This document shows positions 61,112-64,000 of a stretch of DNA of 64,000 bases, one piece after another (position 1 is the first letter of the stretch; each line of letters starts with the position of its first letter). Origin of the DNA: Epiperipatus broadwayi. Taxonomy: Eukaryota > Onychophora > Udeonychophora > Euonychophora > Peripatidae. Both the position numbers and the translations under genes were made by a program. The stretch is from assembly GCA_028023455.1 (NCBI GenBank), contig JAQFVV010012536.1, forward strand, positions 2,748,001 to 2,812,000. Direction: 5' to 3'. Below the pieces are notes generated by a model. It saw only the letters and a list, made by a program, of their open reading frames with translations, did not search any database and was not told the origin of the DNA.

Positions 61112-61353
61112 ATATATATATAATGTATCACCAAAAACCCTTACCTTAAATTATTACTTCATCTCTTCCATTTTTAAAAATCTTCTTCATTTCCTCAATT
61201 TCATTTTGTTGATTATATTTCATTCATACAAACAAGAAATCCATCAGCTCTTTTTTAGCATAAGTTTTCCCCTTACTACATACATCCTTCAATTTCATTA
61301 CTTCTCTATCTTTATAAAATCTATTATATTCTAATAAACAATGTTCAAAGTAA

Positions 61354-61454
61354 AGCATTGGTGGTCGAGAGGTCAGCACAGCTTCCTTACAAGCAGTTGT
61401 CCTGGGTTAGCGTGTTCGCTTCCCGGCCGATACTATGACATGAGAGAAAAAAAC
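61354..61454 (+). mobile_element. tRNA-derived SINE (Leu/Ser-like head), second copy
   Basis: GCATTGGTGGTCGAGAGGTC matches the copy at 5833-5938. The B-box region is GTGTTCGCTTCCCGGCCG, and the end GATACTATGACA is followed by an A-rich tail. Confidence 0.75.
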
Positions 61455-63428
61455 AAATGTTCAACACTTTTTATTATTCACTTCCATAAATCACATAACA
61501 AATTTAAATCTTTTTTTCCATTTCTTAATTCATTCTTTTATATCTAGACTTCCTGCTCTAATAAATCACTTCCCTTATCATTATAAACATGTTCAGCTAC
61601 AATGTTGATTTTTATTTTGAAGCAACATTAGTGGGGCTTTATTATACACTTTTAACTTCCATAACATTTTGTTCTTCTTAAATGCTAAATTTTCTATCTT
61701 CCCAATATCTAACACCTGATATCTCTAATATTTTACTGTAATATTCTTCTCAATTCTTATATAGGCACCCTAAAATATAATCTTTTTCCAATTCTCTCGC
61801 ATATTTTATTGCTTCTTTAATCAATATGTCCACCATTCCTTCAAATTAATTCAATTAAACTACAACACTAAAATGCCCTCTATTGATTTTATTGTAAAAT
61901 AAGATATTGACCTGTATAGTATATAATAGCCAAATCTGATTTATATGAATTACAGCTTTTTAATATAATAAATTATATAATTAATTATTCTATGGTAGAA
62001 TTCTGAAAGATTCCAAGAATAGTCAACAATATTTTTTTAATATATTGTGGATTGATTTCAAGCTTATCCTTAATAATAGACTTGTTCAAAATATAATGTC
62101 ATGAAGATCAGATTCCATGTACAATATTATTGACCAATCAAACAACAACTCAAATAAATAAACAACCAATAAAATAAGCAGACCAATCAAATAACTAAAT
62201 CAATAAATATAATTGTTCTTAATAAGATAAAGGAATTTGGCTGTAAAATGGAAGTCTATTTGATAGGGTAGTTAGATAATTGTCAGACAAAAGCTGATAA
62301 CATTTCAAAACATGTTGCAACAGTAATTCACCATCTGGAATTAATCTGATAGTAAGACACACTGTCCACTATTCACTAGAATGTAATGAAGAACACCAAG
62401 TTCAGAGCAAGAATCTGCATGTGACCAATACTATCATATCATGCAGGTGGAAGCCATTGTGTCAAAAAATATCTTATAATGGAATCACACATCATTCCTC
62501 GAAACTAATAGTTGTTACTACTAAAGAATTATTTGTAATTTCACCAACAAAAAGGCAAAATTTTAAATCAATTGTTGTATATCTCCTTCAGCTATTCTTA
62601 GTTTTTTTGTCCACCCCCATGGCAGGATGGATTCAATTTCAAACTTTTTGTTCAATCAAATTTACTTTGATTCTTTAATATATTTTCAAAAATTTTGAAT
62701 AATTTTTCAGAAATATATGCTTACAATTGCTTTATTTCAACATTTTGAATGTTGGCTAAGAAATGGTTTTATTCGGTATATACATGGTATGAATGAGCAT
62801 GCTTTCGGCCAGTGAAGCCAGATTTATACAAAATTTTGCAAATACATAATCAAAACAATAACTTTTTTCTTTTTGGATTATTCTATTGCCAATAAAAATA
62901 TTAATTTATAAAAATTATATTTTTTTAACTCAGTTTCTAAAATCTGAACTAATTATTGTTAAGATTGCTTAATGCTATGAAAATTTTTTTTAATATTCAA
63001 ATTATATTTCTAATTATTAAAAAATGGCAAAAAACATCTGCAGTAGTCAATATGGATGTGTTTATTTTGTATCTGACTACAAGTTGCACTTACACATTAT
63101 TTATTTCCATTGATTTACCTTCTTCTAAAAGTTAAACATTTCAAATAAAATCTGAATCTAATCACATTATTCATCTAAAAAATAAATATTACATAAACAT
63201 TTTGAAAAATAATAATAAATGTTATATTAATTTCTCTTTGCTTGATTATATAAATCTTTTGCATACATTTCCCCATGTGCATATTAAAGGGGTTTCTTAA
63301 CCCTGCATAGTTTGGCATAGTTGAGAGCATTCAACTTGAGATTGGGACATCTCAGGAATAATTCTGGTGCTTGCAGATCTGGCACTCAAAGTTTGTATAA
63401 ACTCCTGATATATATATATATATATATA
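61455..63428. other. AT-rich stretch, no feature
   Basis: No exon, RNA gene or element recognised, in spite of a search for upstream TKFC exons on the minus strand. Confidence 0.4.
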
Positions 63429-63516
63429 ACCATTAGAAAACAGTCAATATTTAGACAATCCCAATATAGATAATAATCAACAATCTCAAACAGTTGTCAA
63501 GGCAACCTCCTTTTAA
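63429..63516 (+). repeat. Second copy of the 85-bp repeat after (AT)n
   Basis: It matches 47586-47670 closely and likewise follows a (TA)n tract (63409-63428). Confidence 0.75.
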
Positions 63517-64000
63517 CTATATATATTGTGCCAGACATTATCAAATGGCCTTGCACAAAGTCTGTATTAAGCACAACAAATATAAAAATGTGCTAGATTA
63601 ATAATGGAGATTTGGTCTGAGCAGTAGAATACCCACACACACAAATTTAAATATTGTACACGTATAATAAACTCATGTATTTTTTTATTTTTGTTTTTCC
63701 TTTTTGTATATTTTTTATCATATGTCATTATATGTATTTCTTTGTTTTTTTATTTATTTTCCAACATACTTGTATTTTTTTTTTAATTACTTTTCTAAAG
63801 ATTGTAATTTTATTCCATAAGCAAGTAATGTTAATTGCTTTTGCAAAAATCTGATCAAAAGCAAAAGGTTTGATAATGCTATAATTAAACTGTTATCTCT
63901 TTTAAAAAAAAATCTTTTGAACTGATTTTATAAGCAAATGGTCTGAGTTATTCAAGATGGATGTCAAACCTAAAATGTAGAATTTAATCGGAAAAATATA
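63517..64000. other. AT-rich stretch, no feature
   Basis: T-rich low-complexity sequence. The plus-strand ORF at 63654-63854 is Phe/Ile-rich from base composition alone. Confidence 0.4.

Overview
This is a strongly AT-rich, intron-rich, transposon-packed stretch of an animal nuclear genome, almost certainly an invertebrate. There are no operons and no long intact host ORFs. Genes appear as short exons bounded by GT/AG, and nearly all other recognisable sequence is mobile-element debris: tRNA-derived SINE-like units, hairpin (foldback) elements, MITEs, RTE-type non-LTR elements, a Penelope-like fragment and LTR elements. I cannot name the species. A large AT-rich arthropod, mollusc, annelid or cnidarian genome would fit. 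Base composition was judged by eye, not counted.

Two host genes can be read, and they converge tail to tail. (1) At 6.4 kb on the + strand lies the terminal coding exon of a phospholipase D3/D4-like gene. The rest of that gene must lie to the left, largely outside the window. (2) On the - strand, three short exons (52668-52701, 49292-49381, 23413-23571) join in phase. They encode the C-terminal end of the DhaL domain of triokinase/FMN cyclase (dihydroxyacetone kinase, TKFC). The last TKFC intron is about 25.7 kb and holds most of the transposons of the middle of the window. The upstream TKFC exons lie beyond the right edge.

Region by region. 0-6 kb: hairpin element, SINE-like repeats in tandem, a MITE and a second hairpin element. 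6.4-7 kb: PLD3-like exon and 3' UTR. 7.2-9.6 kb: broken non-LTR 3' end, a tandem array of a tRNA-Gly-like unit, and a MITE. 10.8-13 kb: SINE-like copy, a 311-bp hairpin, and a 420-bp MITE with a 6-bp target duplication. 17.4-18.9 kb: Penelope-like and non-LTR fragments. 19.1-20.6 kb: three large palindromes side by side. 23.4-49.3 kb: the giant TKFC intron, containing long LTR-like elements A and B, a Ty3-type integrase remnant, and an LTR retroelement whose 3' LTR is split by a full-length 3.3-kb RTE with a perfect 11-bp target duplication. 49.3-52.7 kb: TKFC exons and local tandem repeats. 53.7-61.1 kb: three LTR-like elements (C, D, E) packed one after another, each at an (AT)n tract with ATAT duplications. 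61-64 kb: one SINE and otherwise featureless AT-rich DNA.

The observations most worth following are these: a shared CTGAAGAA-hairpin-GAAA motif in four hairpin copies from three sequence families, resembling the hammerhead ribozyme core but with one extra base; long elements with TGTAA...TTACA ends that repeatedly sit in (AT)n tracts; and the nesting inside the TKFC intron.
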